A stretch of 25,456 bases of DNA, taken from assembly GCA_050250815.1 (NCBI GenBank), contig JBFWNY010000048.1, positions 1 to 25,456 on the forward strand, read 5' to 3'. This stretch comes from JAEUMD01 sp050250815 (GTDB lineage: Bacteria > Pseudomonadota > Alphaproteobacteria > Rhizobiales > Hyphomicrobiaceae). The position numbers and the translations under genes were made by a program. Position 1 is the stretch's first letter; every line of letters begins with the position of its first letter. The notes below the pieces were generated by a model. It was given only the letters and a program-made list of their open reading frames with translations, searched no databases and had not been told where the DNA came from. Shown here piece by piece: positions 1-8,226 of the stretch.

Positions 1-1370
1 GGCACCGCGACGTAGTAGGCACCGTGGAAGTCGAAGACGACGTGGCGGAACACCTCGAAGTTCTGCCGGATCTCGTCGTCACGGTGAATTTCGTTGAACC
101 GCGACAGGATCTGGATAACCGGCCCGCGCTCGGCCTCGCGCATCTTGGGCACCAGGCTGCCCAGGCGGTTCATCGGCCGGCTCATCGAGACGAGCAGCAG
201 ACACAGATCGACGAACAGTGCGATCGCAAGAGGAACGTAGTCGCGCTTCGACAGGCCGGCGACCGTCTCGCCGGCGAGCGCCTTTTGCACGGCGGGCGAG
301 GCTTCGACCGATTGCACCGCCTTTTTCTGCAGCTCGCGCAACTCTTCGGCGGACGGCGGCAGTTTCAACGAAGCGAGCCCGAACAGCGTCGCGGTCAGGC
401 GACGGAATGCCTCGATTGTCGCTTCCGAGCCCTCGACCGCCGCGATCTTGGGCTTCTCCAGATCGGGGAGCTGATCGATAGCGCGCACCACGCCCTTCAG
501 GGCCTGCTGCAATTGCGGATCGGGGCAGGCGAACGTGCCGCCGCGCGAATCGGGAAACACCGTCTTGTCGGCGCGCTCGGCCAGATCCTGCCGCAGCTGC
601 TTCAACTGCGGGTCGGTGCGGAAGGCGTTGAAGCCGGTCACCGTGAGATCGAGCTTGCGGCCGAGGGTGCGCAGGAACTCGTTACGCGTGCCGGTCTTGG
701 CATCGATGATGGAAGCATCGTCGGAAACGATTTTCACCAAGTCGACATCAAGAGCCGTCAGGTCACCGTTGACTGTACCCACGCGCGTCTTGACGAATTC
801 GGCGGCAAACGCGAAACGCTGCGCATCCTCATCACGCAGCTTGCGCCGCGGGCCGTCACCGGGCCGGCTGTTCGGACAGGACGCTCCACGCGTACGCTCG
901 ATCTCGGCCTTCTCGGTCGACACCTGATTGAGCTGCTCGAGCGTTGTCGACAGCTGTGTCATGCGGGTGGCGGCCGCATGCAGCGACGACTGCACCTGTC
1001 CGATCGCGGACTCGGCGGAGCGCGCGGCCTCCGAACGGCTCTCGAGTACCTTCCAGTAGAACCCGAAGCCAAAGCCCACGGAGATGATCGTCAGGAACAC
1101 ATAGCCGGCGACGTAAGTGAGCTTGGTCGCCAGCGGGATCGGCGCGAACATCTGGTCGAGCAACCAGACGATCATGATCATGAGCATCGCGACCGAGAAG
1201 CCGATCACACCCTTATGGGTGAGGGGAAGATCGCCCATATTCGCCTGGATCAGCTCCAGCATGCCGATGTAGGTGGCAACCCAGGAGAGAAGTCCCAGGC
1301 CGACGACGAGCGCCATTTTCTTGAGGTCGCGCGGCGGCGCATCCTGCTCCATCCAGTCGCCGTCGCTCAT
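1..1370 (-). CDS. Partial membrane protein with N-terminal TM helices, coiled coil and late TM helix (C-terminus off window)
   Basis: The left edge of the window cuts this gene, leaving about 456 residues. I do not recognise the family. Residues 19-40, 55-71 and 84-106 are hydrophobic enough to be three membrane helices. Residues 107-160 look like a coiled coil (Ala/Glu/Gln-rich heptads). A long, mostly helical region follows, with a Cys-containing patch near 165 and 282, then a fourth hydrophobic stretch at about 379-396 followed by a charged tail running off the window. This layout suits an inner-membrane protein with a large loop between helices 3 and 4. The ATG at 1370 has no clear Shine-Dalgarno sequence. 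The same frame stays open upstream, with ATGs at 1442 and about 1574. I kept 1370 because the upstream stretch is Arg-rich and low in information. The gene reads the same way as the PBP-like gene, 342 bases after it. Confidence 0.7.
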   Translation of the reverse strand, partial: MSDGDWMEQDAPPRDLKKMALVVGLGLLSWVATYIGMLELIQANMGDLPLTHKGVIGFSVAMLMIMIVWLLDQMFAPIPLATKLTYVAGYVFLTIISVGFGFGFYWKVLESRSEAARSAESAIGQVQSSLHAAATRMTQLSTTLEQLNQVSTEKAEIERTRGASCPNSRPGDGPRRKLRDEDAQRFAFAAEFVKTRVGTVNGDLTALDVDLVKIVSDDASIIDAKTGTRNEFLRTLGRKLDLTVTGFNAFRTDPQLKQLRQDLAERADKTVFPDSRGGTFACPDPQLQQALKGVVRAIDQLPDLEKPKIAAVEGSEATIEAFRRLTATLFGLASLKLPPSAEELRELQKKAVQSVEASPAVQKALAGETVAGLSKRDYVPLAIALFVDLCLLLVSMSRPMNRLGSLVPKMREAERGPVIQILSRFNEIHRDDEIRQNFEVFRHVVFDFHGAYYVAV

Positions 1371-1712
1371 CGACACGTCGCGCGCGCCGCTGCGTGTGCT
1401 CGTCCGCGTGCGCACATCGTCCGGCTCTCTACGAAACGCCATTGGAAACCCGTCTTTCTGCCACCACCGCCTGCGCGCACGCACGGTCGCGGGCACGTCA
1501 TGCGACTGTCGGACGAGGACGAAGTGCGACCGGAAAAGCAGGTGGCCGCGCCGTGCCCCATCGGACACCACCATGCCGTCGGAAGTATCTGGGTTTCTTG
1601 TCGCCAGTGCGGCGCGCGTGTGGCTCGCGATGGGCCTTCAAAGGGCAGTGTGGAAAAGTTCAGATGCGCCGGGACGTCACGAAACGCAGCAAACCGCGCC
1701 GTATCGCTTCGC
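1371..1712. other. 342-base gap between the PBP-like gene and the partial membrane gene
   Basis: No recognisable gene, tRNA, terminator hairpin or confident promoter was seen here. The minus-strand frame of the downstream membrane protein remains open through most of it (ATGs at 1442 and about 1574), so part may encode an N-terminal extension. If it does not, this is where the promoter of that gene would lie. Confidence 0.4.
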
Positions 1713-4244
1713 TCAGTCGCCCGTCAGGCCGCGGCGCACCAAGTCTGTGGGCGTGACCGCGCGCGGCTGTCCCCTCACGATCGCACCCGTCGCCACACGC
1801 GCAGCGCTGCCCGCATCAGCCAAGGGTGTGGCCGGTGGCGGAGGCGGTGGAGGAGGCAGCAGCTTGGGCTCGGGGTTGTCGCGCGCATGCTTCTCGAGAC
1901 TGACAAGCAGTGTCTCGACCAGCGGCGTGATGTCGGCCGCATGCACGCGCCGCGCGAACGGCTCACTGGCCGAGCCCGTGCCGACGAGCACCACATAGGA
2001 ATACGCCGCACCGCTCGCGAACTGCACACCGCCCGTGATCCACGTATCGACACTCGCGTCGGGGTCGAGGTTCACCTGCGTTCCGGTCTTGGCAAAATGC
2101 AGACGGACGCCTGCCCGCCGCGCCGCGCACCAGTGAGCAAGGCTCTTGAGCGTGCCGTGCGAGGTCTTGTGCGACGAATAGCAGAGTGGCGCTTCCAGAA
2201 GCGCGCGCACGAGCGGATTAGCGGCTCGATGGATCACCCGCGCAGGCGCAATGCGGGCCGCTTCCTCCCGCGGCGAGGAGACGGCATCAGCCAACTGCGC
2301 GGACTGGTCGTAGCTCTTGACCAGGCTGGGCAATGGCACCGGCCCTGAACGCTGGCCGACGAGGGATGCCAGGATGACACCCGACATTTGATGCACACGA
2401 CGCGGCGCGCCCGCAATCTGGCCCAAAACCACGGCTGTGGAGGGCGGCGTGCCGGCGCCGTCGGGCCCTGGCGGCGGCATGGTGAAGCCGAACTGATCGA
2501 TGAGCGCCCTCACGCGCGCCTGGCCGACGCGCGCCGTGCGGTTTGCGACGGGATTGTTGAGCGAACAGGCGAAGGCGACGAGCGCCTTGCGCCCCCGGCG
2601 CTGACCGCCGCCGTGCCGGCAGGTCTCCAGCCCCACGGACGGGGCATCCGTGTCGAGGTAAAGGGTCTCGGTCGTGTCGCGCATCGAGTTGGCGATGGCG
2701 ATGGCGGCGAGCATCTTGCCTGTCGAGGCGATCATGCGGGATTCCCGCGATCGCTCATAAGAGCCGTCGCTGCGCGCGCGGGCACTGATCGACCCAAAGT
2801 AGGGCGCGGTTTCGCCAGTCTCGAAGTAGCGTACGATCTCGCCGCGCACGTTGGCCGCTACGACGACGACATCGGGCATACGGCCCGAGACGCCAACCTT
2901 CGCCGGATCGAGCGTGAAGCCGGGGTTGAGTTTAGGTCCCAGCTTGCCGTCGAGCGCTGCAAGAGCGCGCTCCACCTCGGCGTTGAAGGCAATGTTCTCC
3001 GCCGCATCGAAGGTCGTCGTGATCCCGCGCACGCGATCGCGCCAAGCATAGCCATAGCGCTCCTTCATTTCCTCACGCAGTCCGAAGCGCGCCGCCGGCA
3101 GCAGTACGTTGGCGCGGATCGTCGGATTGGCCTGCGCACGGCGCGCATAGGCTGACGCATAGGTGTCGAGCGCAACCTGCAGGCGCGGCTTGACGTGCGG
3201 ATCGGGCGGGCCGCCGGCAAGATTGACGAGATCGAATACGACGCGGCGCTGCTCCTCGGCATCCTCGATCAATTTTTCGGCGCAAACGCGTGCGCGCACC
3301 TCGGCGATGTAGCGCCAGCGATCCGTGCGCACGGCATTAAGTCGGTCGGACCCTTCGAGCAGGATGATCGGCTTGTTGACGGCGGACGCCAGCACGAACT
3401 GCTCGGCAACCGACAGATCGCGCGCCTCCTTGCCGAACACGATGCGGCTCGTGACCTCCACGCCGTGCAGCGGCGATCCGCCCGTGCGCTGCGCGAGCCA
3501 CAGGTGGTTGGCCGCCCATTGCCGCAGCGGCGTGTCGTCTCCGCCGCTCGTCAGGGTGTGATAGATGACGGGCGCCATCCACCACTCCGCGAGCTTGCGG
3601 CGCAGCTTGGTCAGCGCATCCTCGTCGGACCGCGGCGGCGTCTTGAAGATGACGCGCGCAAACTGCATCGGCAACGTCGAGCCGCCGACACCCAGACTTG
3701 GCCGGTGCGCTGCAATCGATCGCCGCACGGTCGAGAACGGGATCTTCAGCACGCCCATGAGGTCGATGCCGTAGGGATTGAGCGGCCCGCCCAGATAGCG
3801 ATCCTCGTGATACTTGAGGCAGCGCCAGTATTGCTCGGGCACCTCGCGCACGGGGATCGACTTATGATCCGGATTGGCGACGTAGCTGCCGACCTCGATC
3901 GCCTCGTCTGTGTAGTTCACATCACGCTGGCTATCGAGGCGCGGATCGAAGGTGCCCACGAAGCTGCCGCGGCTGTCGTAAATGGCGGTCGCCAGCCAGC
4001 GCTCTGCGGAATAGTGCAGGTTGTCGGCCAGATACTGGCTGCCGATGATGCCGCGCAGCGGCGCCACGACATAGACGAGCACGAGCGCGAAGACGACATA
4101 AAGGATTGCGGCGGTCGCGACATGGCGCAACGGGCCAAGGCGCGGATTGAAGGCTACCCAATCGGTGACGAAGCGCACGCTGCGCACCGGTATGGCAACG
4201 ATCAGCTCGATGATGCGCGTCAGCAGGCGCACGAGGCTCAGCAT
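1713..4244 (-). CDS. Bifunctional class A penicillin-binding-protein-like enzyme (GT51 transglycosylase + transpeptidase)
   Basis: This 843-residue protein should polymerise lipid II glycan strands and cross-link the peptides at the outer face of the inner membrane. An anchor helix at residues 41-62 follows a basic N-terminus. The GT51 domain spans roughly 75-290. It contains HEDRY with the presumed catalytic Glu147, followed by a GID at 159-161, then GGSTLPMQFAR at 187-197 (the canonical form is GGSTITQQ) and an RRKLAEWWMA helix at 215-224. The later ExYLN-type motif is not evident. The transpeptidase part has all three serine motifs: STGK 507-510, SLN 561-563 and KTG 719-721. Eight consecutive prolines (797-804) precede a loose C-terminal tail. 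The ATG at 4244 opens the hydrophobic N-terminus, but its Shine-Dalgarno sequence is weak. moeA lies 151 bases upstream on the same strand. The GT51 divergence means the glycosyltransferase specificity or activity is less certain than the fold. Confidence 0.88.
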   Translation of the reverse strand: MLSLVRLLTRIIELIVAIPVRSVRFVTDWVAFNPRLGPLRHVATAAILYVVFALVLVYVVAPLRGIIGSQYLADNLHYSAERWLATAIYDSRGSFVGTFDPRLDSQRDVNYTDEAIEVGSYVANPDHKSIPVREVPEQYWRCLKYHEDRYLGGPLNPYGIDLMGVLKIPFSTVRRSIAAHRPSLGVGGSTLPMQFARVIFKTPPRSDEDALTKLRRKLAEWWMAPVIYHTLTSGGDDTPLRQWAANHLWLAQRTGGSPLHGVEVTSRIVFGKEARDLSVAEQFVLASAVNKPIILLEGSDRLNAVRTDRWRYIAEVRARVCAEKLIEDAEEQRRVVFDLVNLAGGPPDPHVKPRLQVALDTYASAYARRAQANPTIRANVLLPAARFGLREEMKERYGYAWRDRVRGITTTFDAAENIAFNAEVERALAALDGKLGPKLNPGFTLDPAKVGVSGRMPDVVVVAANVRGEIVRYFETGETAPYFGSISARARSDGSYERSRESRMIASTGKMLAAIAIANSMRDTTETLYLDTDAPSVGLETCRHGGGQRRGRKALVAFACSLNNPVANRTARVGQARVRALIDQFGFTMPPPGPDGAGTPPSTAVVLGQIAGAPRRVHQMSGVILASLVGQRSGPVPLPSLVKSYDQSAQLADAVSSPREEAARIAPARVIHRAANPLVRALLEAPLCYSSHKTSHGTLKSLAHWCAARRAGVRLHFAKTGTQVNLDPDASVDTWITGGVQFASGAAYSYVVLVGTGSASEPFARRVHAADITPLVETLLVSLEKHARDNPEPKLLPPPPPPPPATPLADAGSAARVATGAIVRGQPRAVTPTDLVRRGLTGD

Positions 4245-4395
4245 GTTCCGGTCGCCGCAATGGTGCCCAGACGAGAAGTTGATGCCGTCGTGTTAGGCGT
4301 GGTTTGTGGCGCGCGATTGTCCTCACCGGGACGCCAAGGTGGCGAGGCTCGAAAGCGAGCCGGCTGAGGTCAGACATGGACGATGTGCTGTGCCC

Positions 4396-5697
4396 TCAAG
4401 CCGTGATGCCGAACTCGGCGAACGGGATAAATGACACCGCATCCCCCACTCGCACCTCGGGGAGGTCCTCAGGGATGTCGATCAGCCCCTCGGCAACGCG
4501 CAGACCGGTAATCAGGCCAGAGCCGTCGCGGTCGAATTTGCGAACGACGAGGCGACCCGCCTCGATCTCGAGCCAGCCCCGCAGGAACTCACGCCGTCCG
4601 GTCTTGCGCTTGCCGATCTTGAAGCCCGCCGGCAGCGGATAGCGGCGCGGTTCGCGCCAGGGTGCGCCCCCCAAGCGCCGCAGCATGGGAAAGACGTACA
4701 TGAGAAAGCAGACGAACACCGCGACCGGGTTGCCAGGCAGCCCGACCATGATGGTGTCGCCGATCTGCCCGAAAGACATGGGCCGCCCCGGCTTGACGGC
4801 GAGCTGCCACAGGTGGCGCTTGCCCAGCGCATCGAGGGCGGCGACCATGTGGTCTTCCTCGCCACGCGAGGCGCCGCCCGACGTCAACAGGACGTCGAAC
4901 CGCTGCGCAGCCTCACGCAGGCGCGACGTAATCTGGGATTCGTCGTCAGGCCACACGCCAAGGTCGGTGACCTCCGCCCCGGCCGCGCGCGCCAGCGCCA
5001 CCAGCATCGGCGCGTTGGCATCATAGACCTCCCCCTTGCCGAGCGGTCGGGCGCCGGGACGCACGATCTCGTCGCCGCTTGAAATTACGGCAACCGACAG
5101 ACGGCGGCGGCAGGTGACACTTGCAACCCCGATGGAGGCGAGCGCCGCCAGATCCTGCGGGCGCAGCAGTGCGCCGGCTTCCAGCAGGGCGGCACCGGCG
5201 GCCACATCCTCTCCCGCCTTGCGGACGTTGGCGCCAGCCTTGAGGCCAGAGGGAACAAGGATGACGCGCGCATCGCCATTGTCGTCACGCTCCGCTACCT
5301 CGCAGTCCTCCTGCATCGCGACCGTATCGACGCCCTCGGGCAGGACTGCGCCGGTAAAAATACGTGCGGCGGCTCCGCGCGGTACGCTTCGGTCCGTGGC
5401 GTGGCCGGCGGCAACCCGAACCACGACGTCGAGCCGCGTCTCGTCGCCGGGTACAAGCGAAGCGACGGCAAGGCCGAAGCCGTCGACCGCGGAGTTGGTG
5501 TGCGCGGGCACAGGTCGCTCGGCGACCGCATCCTCGGCCAGCACGCGGCCGTTGGCAGCCTCGAGCGCGACGCTCTCCGTTCCTGTCAGGGGCGTGATGC
5601 GCTCGCGAAGGAGCGCGACGGCTTCGGCATGTTTCAGCCGGTCGCGATCGTGCAGAAAGCAGTCGTCGAGCAGTTTGCGTGTCGGCGATCGTGTCAT
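4396..5697 (-). CDS. moeA: Molybdopterin molybdotransferase MoeA
   Basis: MoeA inserts molybdate into adenylylated molybdopterin in the last step of molybdenum cofactor synthesis, in the cytosol. The 433-residue product has the usual length and motif order: NSAVDGFG at 68-75 (canonical NSAMDGYA), a TGA-LP-G-D segment at 115-124, SSGDE at 206-210, GGASRGEED at 274-282, KPGRP at 302-306 and PGNPVA at 321-326. A C-terminal domain IV (about 350-433) follows. The open frame extends 33 codons further upstream, but that part is Ala/Pro/Arg-rich and unlike MoeA. The ATG at 5697 begins the conserved LLDDCFLHDRDRL segment, so I use it although no strong Shine-Dalgarno precedes it. In many Alphaproteobacteria moeA sits with moaC and lexA. 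Neither is adjacent here. Confidence 0.95.
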   Translation of the reverse strand: MTRSPTRKLLDDCFLHDRDRLKHAEAVALLRERITPLTGTESVALEAANGRVLAEDAVAERPVPAHTNSAVDGFGLAVASLVPGDETRLDVVVRVAAGHATDRSVPRGAAARIFTGAVLPEGVDTVAMQEDCEVAERDDNGDARVILVPSGLKAGANVRKAGEDVAAGAALLEAGALLRPQDLAALASIGVASVTCRRRLSVAVISSGDEIVRPGARPLGKGEVYDANAPMLVALARAAGAEVTDLGVWPDDESQITSRLREAAQRFDVLLTSGGASRGEEDHMVAALDALGKRHLWQLAVKPGRPMSFGQIGDTIMVGLPGNPVAVFVCFLMYVFPMLRRLGGAPWREPRRYPLPAGFKIGKRKTGRREFLRGWLEIEAGRLVVRKFDRDGSGLITGLRVAEGLIDIPEDLPEVRVGDAVSFIPFAEFGITA

Positions 5698-5978
5698 TGG
5701 CGGGCTGGCGGCTCTATTCGCCGGCGGGCCAGAAGATGCCGGCGCGAAGGCTGTAGCGCGTGTCGGCGGCCAGCGGAAGCCGATAGCCAACGGCACGTCG
5801 CTGGTTGACGGATGCAGCCAAGCCGACGCATCGCGATTCCAAAGCGATCGCCACGCTACCGGTCATTTTTGAAGAGCTCTGCGACGAACGGCGGTGCAGA
5901 CCAGCCTCGCCCGAAGACCGGCAACCGAATGGGCCGGAGGCAGGCGCGACACCCACAATGCGCGTTCAGTCCCGATGG

Positions 5979-6071
5979 TCACATCGTCTGCAGAAGGACA
6001 AATAGCCCAATGCCGACGGCTGGCGCCAACAAAGTGGCCAAAACCATCATCAGGAATGACTTCGCAACCAT
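5979..6071 (-). CDS. Candidate 30-residue single-helix membrane peptide
   Basis: A minus-strand ATG at 6071 opens 30 codons ending in TGA. The translation has a short basic start (Met-Val-Ala-Lys-Ser), an almost uninterrupted hydrophobic run from residue 6 to 27 (Phe, Leu, Met, Val, Ala, Ile and a central Pro-Ala-Val-Gly), and a polar end (Gln-Thr-Met). This is the look of a one-pass small membrane protein. The Shine-Dalgarno sequence is weak (GCGGGG about 10 bases upstream). A paired TTC-N3-GAA motif lies 54-81 bases upstream of the start. It lies alone in the gap between moeA and manC. No family is recognised and translation is unproven. A chance hydrophobic frame is the alternative. Confidence 0.4.
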   Translation of the reverse strand: MVAKSFLMMVLATLLAPAVGIGLFVLLQTM

Positions 6072-6124
6072 GACACAACCCCGCAACAGGACACACCGCC
6101 GCACGCAACGGCACCATCCCCCCC

Positions 6125-6152
6125 TTCCGAGAACCCTCTACCTTTCTCGGAA
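6125..6152. repeat. Paired inverted motif TTCCGAGAA / TTCTCGGAA
   Basis: Two nine-base arms (6125-6133 and 6144-6152) are exact reverse complements separated by 10 bases. Each arm is itself a TTC-N3-GAA palindrome, and the arms are 19 bases apart centre to centre, about two helical turns. There is no T-run on either side, so a double operator upstream of the candidate small membrane peptide is more likely than a terminator. This is inference, and no regulator is identified. Confidence 0.45.
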
Positions 6153-6624
6153 AGTCGCCTGACTTTACATCATTTTGTCGTATCGGGCATCGTGGAATCT
6201 GCCGATGGGCGACCATTGGCTTCGCGCGTGCGAAACAAGCGGTCAGAACAGGGGCGAGCCTGCCCAATCTGGTGGCGGCAGAACTCTTAAATACGAACGA
6301 TTGCAGAGCAATAGTGGTGTCGGTTCGTGTGGCCTGGCGACTTCGCTTCCGACTCAAATCGAGGACAGCACTGGAGGCTCGCAGGCCGAAATTGACCAAT
6401 AGTTGCAAATTTGTCGCACGGGGTAAACGCACCGTAGCCTTGCGCCATGACCGGGGGTCCACTGCGTTGAGCGGCGGCGATCGCGGCCTGTCGCACTGCT
6501 GCGCGAGTCCGTGGAAACAGCCTATCCATTGAGCGGATTTTTACCTAGGTTGGCGACCATGGGCTTTCAGCGGTCTGCGCCTCGCGCCGGCACTACGGCC
6601 AGTGCTCCGGAGTTACCTGCACGA

Positions 6625-8067
6625 ATGTCGACGATCTTTCCGGTCATCCTGTCGGGCGGGGCAGGCACCCGTCTCTGGCCGCTGTCGCGGGCCCTCTATC
6701 CAAAGCAGTTCATCCGCTTCTTCAACGGCCAGAACTCCAGCTTCCTGGGCGCGGCGTTGAAGCGGCTCAACGCCCGCGACGGCTTCGCGCCCCCGCTTCT
6801 CCTGTGCAACAACGACCATCGCTTCCTGGTGCGCGAGGAACTCGACCGCGCAAAGGTCGAGCCGCAGTCCATCATCCTGGAACCGATCGCGCGCAATACG
6901 CTGCCCGCAATTCTCGTGGCAGCCCTCGCGGCGCTGGAACAGGCCAAGGATGCCGTCATCGTCGTTATGCCGTCGGACCACGTGGTGCGCGATGAGGCGA
7001 AGTTCGTCGAGGCCGTGAGGCGCGCTGCATCCGTCGCGGCTTCCGGCCGTCTCGTACTGTTCGGCATCCAGCCGACCGAGCCGCACACCGGCTACGGATA
7101 CATCCGCCAGGGTGACGCGATCGCGGATGCCCCGGGCGCCTACGAGGTGGGCGCCTTTTCCGAAAAGCCCGACCGCGCGACCGCCGAACGCTACATCGCC
7201 GACGGCAAGCATTTCTGGAACAGTGGCATCTTCGTGCTGAAGGCCCGCACGTTTGTCGACGAGGCCGCACGGCTGGCGCCCGACGCCCTCAGGGCAGCAC
7301 GTGAAGCCTATGCGCAGCGCAAGGACGACCTGGGCTTCGAGCGGCTCGATAAGGTTGCATTCTCCACCGCCCCCAACATCTCGGTCGACTACGCGGTGAT
7401 GGAGAAGACCGACAAGGCTGCCATGTTTCCGGTCGATGTCGGCTGGAACGATGTCGGTTCGTGGGCCTCGCTATGGGACATCGCCCCGCGCGACACGAAC
7501 GGCAACTACAGCCAAGGCGACTCTCTCCTTGAGGACACGCGCGACTGCTACATCCACTCCGAGAAGTCGCTGGTCGCCACCATCGGTGTCGACAATCTCG
7601 TCATCGTCGATACGCCCGACGCGCTGCTCGTCGCCGACCGCAGCCGCGCTCAGGATGTTGGTCGCCTCGTGCAGCGCCTCAAGGCTTCGAACCGGCGCGA
7701 GCAGGAGCAGCACCTGCGCAACTTCCGGCCCTGGGGCTATTTTGAAACGCTGTCGCTGGGCCCGCGCTTCCAGGTGAAGCTGCTGCACGTCAAGCCCGGC
7801 GGCAAACTGTCGATGCAGATGCACCACCACCGCTCGGAGCACTGGATCGTCGTGCAGGGCACCGCAAAGGTTGCCATCGGCGACATCGAGCGGCTCGTAC
7901 GCGAGAACGAGAGCGTCTACATTTTCGCCACGCAATGGCATCGCCTGGAGAATCCGGGCCGCGTGCCGCTCGAGATCATCGAGGTGCAGATCGGCACGTA
8001 TTTGGGCGAGGACGACATCGTGCGCACCGACGACATCTATCATCGTGCCCCAGAGGAGACGAAGTAG
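6625..8067 (+). CDS. manC: Mannose-1-phosphate guanylyltransferase / mannose-6-phosphate isomerase (type II PMI)
   Basis: This bifunctional 480-residue cytosolic enzyme makes GDP-mannose. The C-terminal cupin interconverts fructose-6-P and mannose-6-P, and the N-terminal domain couples mannose-1-P to GTP. The nucleotidyltransferase signature GGAGTRLWPLSR lies at 11-22, followed by a Lys at 27 in the PKQF segment. The segment ISVDYAVMEKT, typical of the family, is also present. The isomerase part starts at RPWGYFE (about 368) and has the metal-binding MHHHRSEHW cluster at 399-407. The start was moved to the ATG at 6625 because the conserved sequence begins at once there, and a GGAG lies 12 bases before it. 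The upstream 38 codons of open frame look non-coding. It is the first gene of a plus-strand run with cysQ, a small membrane gene and rfbD. Equivalent names are algA, xanB and cpsB. Confidence 0.96.
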   Translation: MSTIFPVILSGGAGTRLWPLSRALYPKQFIRFFNGQNSSFLGAALKRLNARDGFAPPLLLCNNDHRFLVREELDRAKVEPQSIILEPIARNTLPAILVAALAALEQAKDAVIVVMPSDHVVRDEAKFVEAVRRAASVAASGRLVLFGIQPTEPHTGYGYIRQGDAIADAPGAYEVGAFSEKPDRATAERYIADGKHFWNSGIFVLKARTFVDEAARLAPDALRAAREAYAQRKDDLGFERLDKVAFSTAPNISVDYAVMEKTDKAAMFPVDVGWNDVGSWASLWDIAPRDTNGNYSQGDSLLEDTRDCYIHSEKSLVATIGVDNLVIVDTPDALLVADRSRAQDVGRLVQRLKASNRREQEQHLRNFRPWGYFETLSLGPRFQVKLLHVKPGGKLSMQMHHHRSEHWIVVQGTAKVAIGDIERLVRENESVYIFATQWHRLENPGRVPLEIIEVQIGTYLGEDDIVRTDDIYHRAPEETK

Positions 8068-8226
8068 GGGTTCGCCTCCTGCCGCCCCATTGGTCGCATG
8101 GCGCCCACAGGCCGCGCGTGCATAACGGCTTGCAGTGGCCGGACCGGCCGCGCTACGCGAGGAACGGCATCCCGACTGAGGTTCGCTGGTCGGGGACCAA
8201 CGCGGTGGCCTATCCGGGGGGGAGCG

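Larger units (their letters stand above)
5698..6624. other. Long gap between divergent moeA and manC
   Basis: About 0.9 kb separates the two divergent genes. It holds a candidate 30-codon membrane peptide (5979-6071, minus), a paired palindromic motif (6125-6152) and a locally AT-richer stretch around 6160-6420. A 50-codon minus-strand open frame (5714-5866) ends 16 bases before moeA but matches no family I know. No long open frame on either strand has convincing coding character, and no clear sigma-70 promoter for manC could be picked by eye. The manC frame is open back to a GTG at 6511, but the conserved protein begins at 6625. Confidence 0.5.

Noticed and set aside
24..2348. Very long plus-strand open frame opposite the membrane protein and PBP genes
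   Set aside because: Its translation is Arg/His/Gln-rich low-information sequence, typical of the antisense of GC-rich genes. The minus strand carries intact families with motifs.
3195..4367. Plus-strand open frame of 390 codons opposite the PBP N-terminus
   Set aside because: It is antisense to the GT51 domain and has no recognisable domain or start signal.
5863..6462. 199-codon minus-strand frame in the moeA-manC gap
   Set aside because: It has no domain, poor codon character and overlaps the AT-richer stretch. The 30-codon frame in another phase inside it looks more like a protein.
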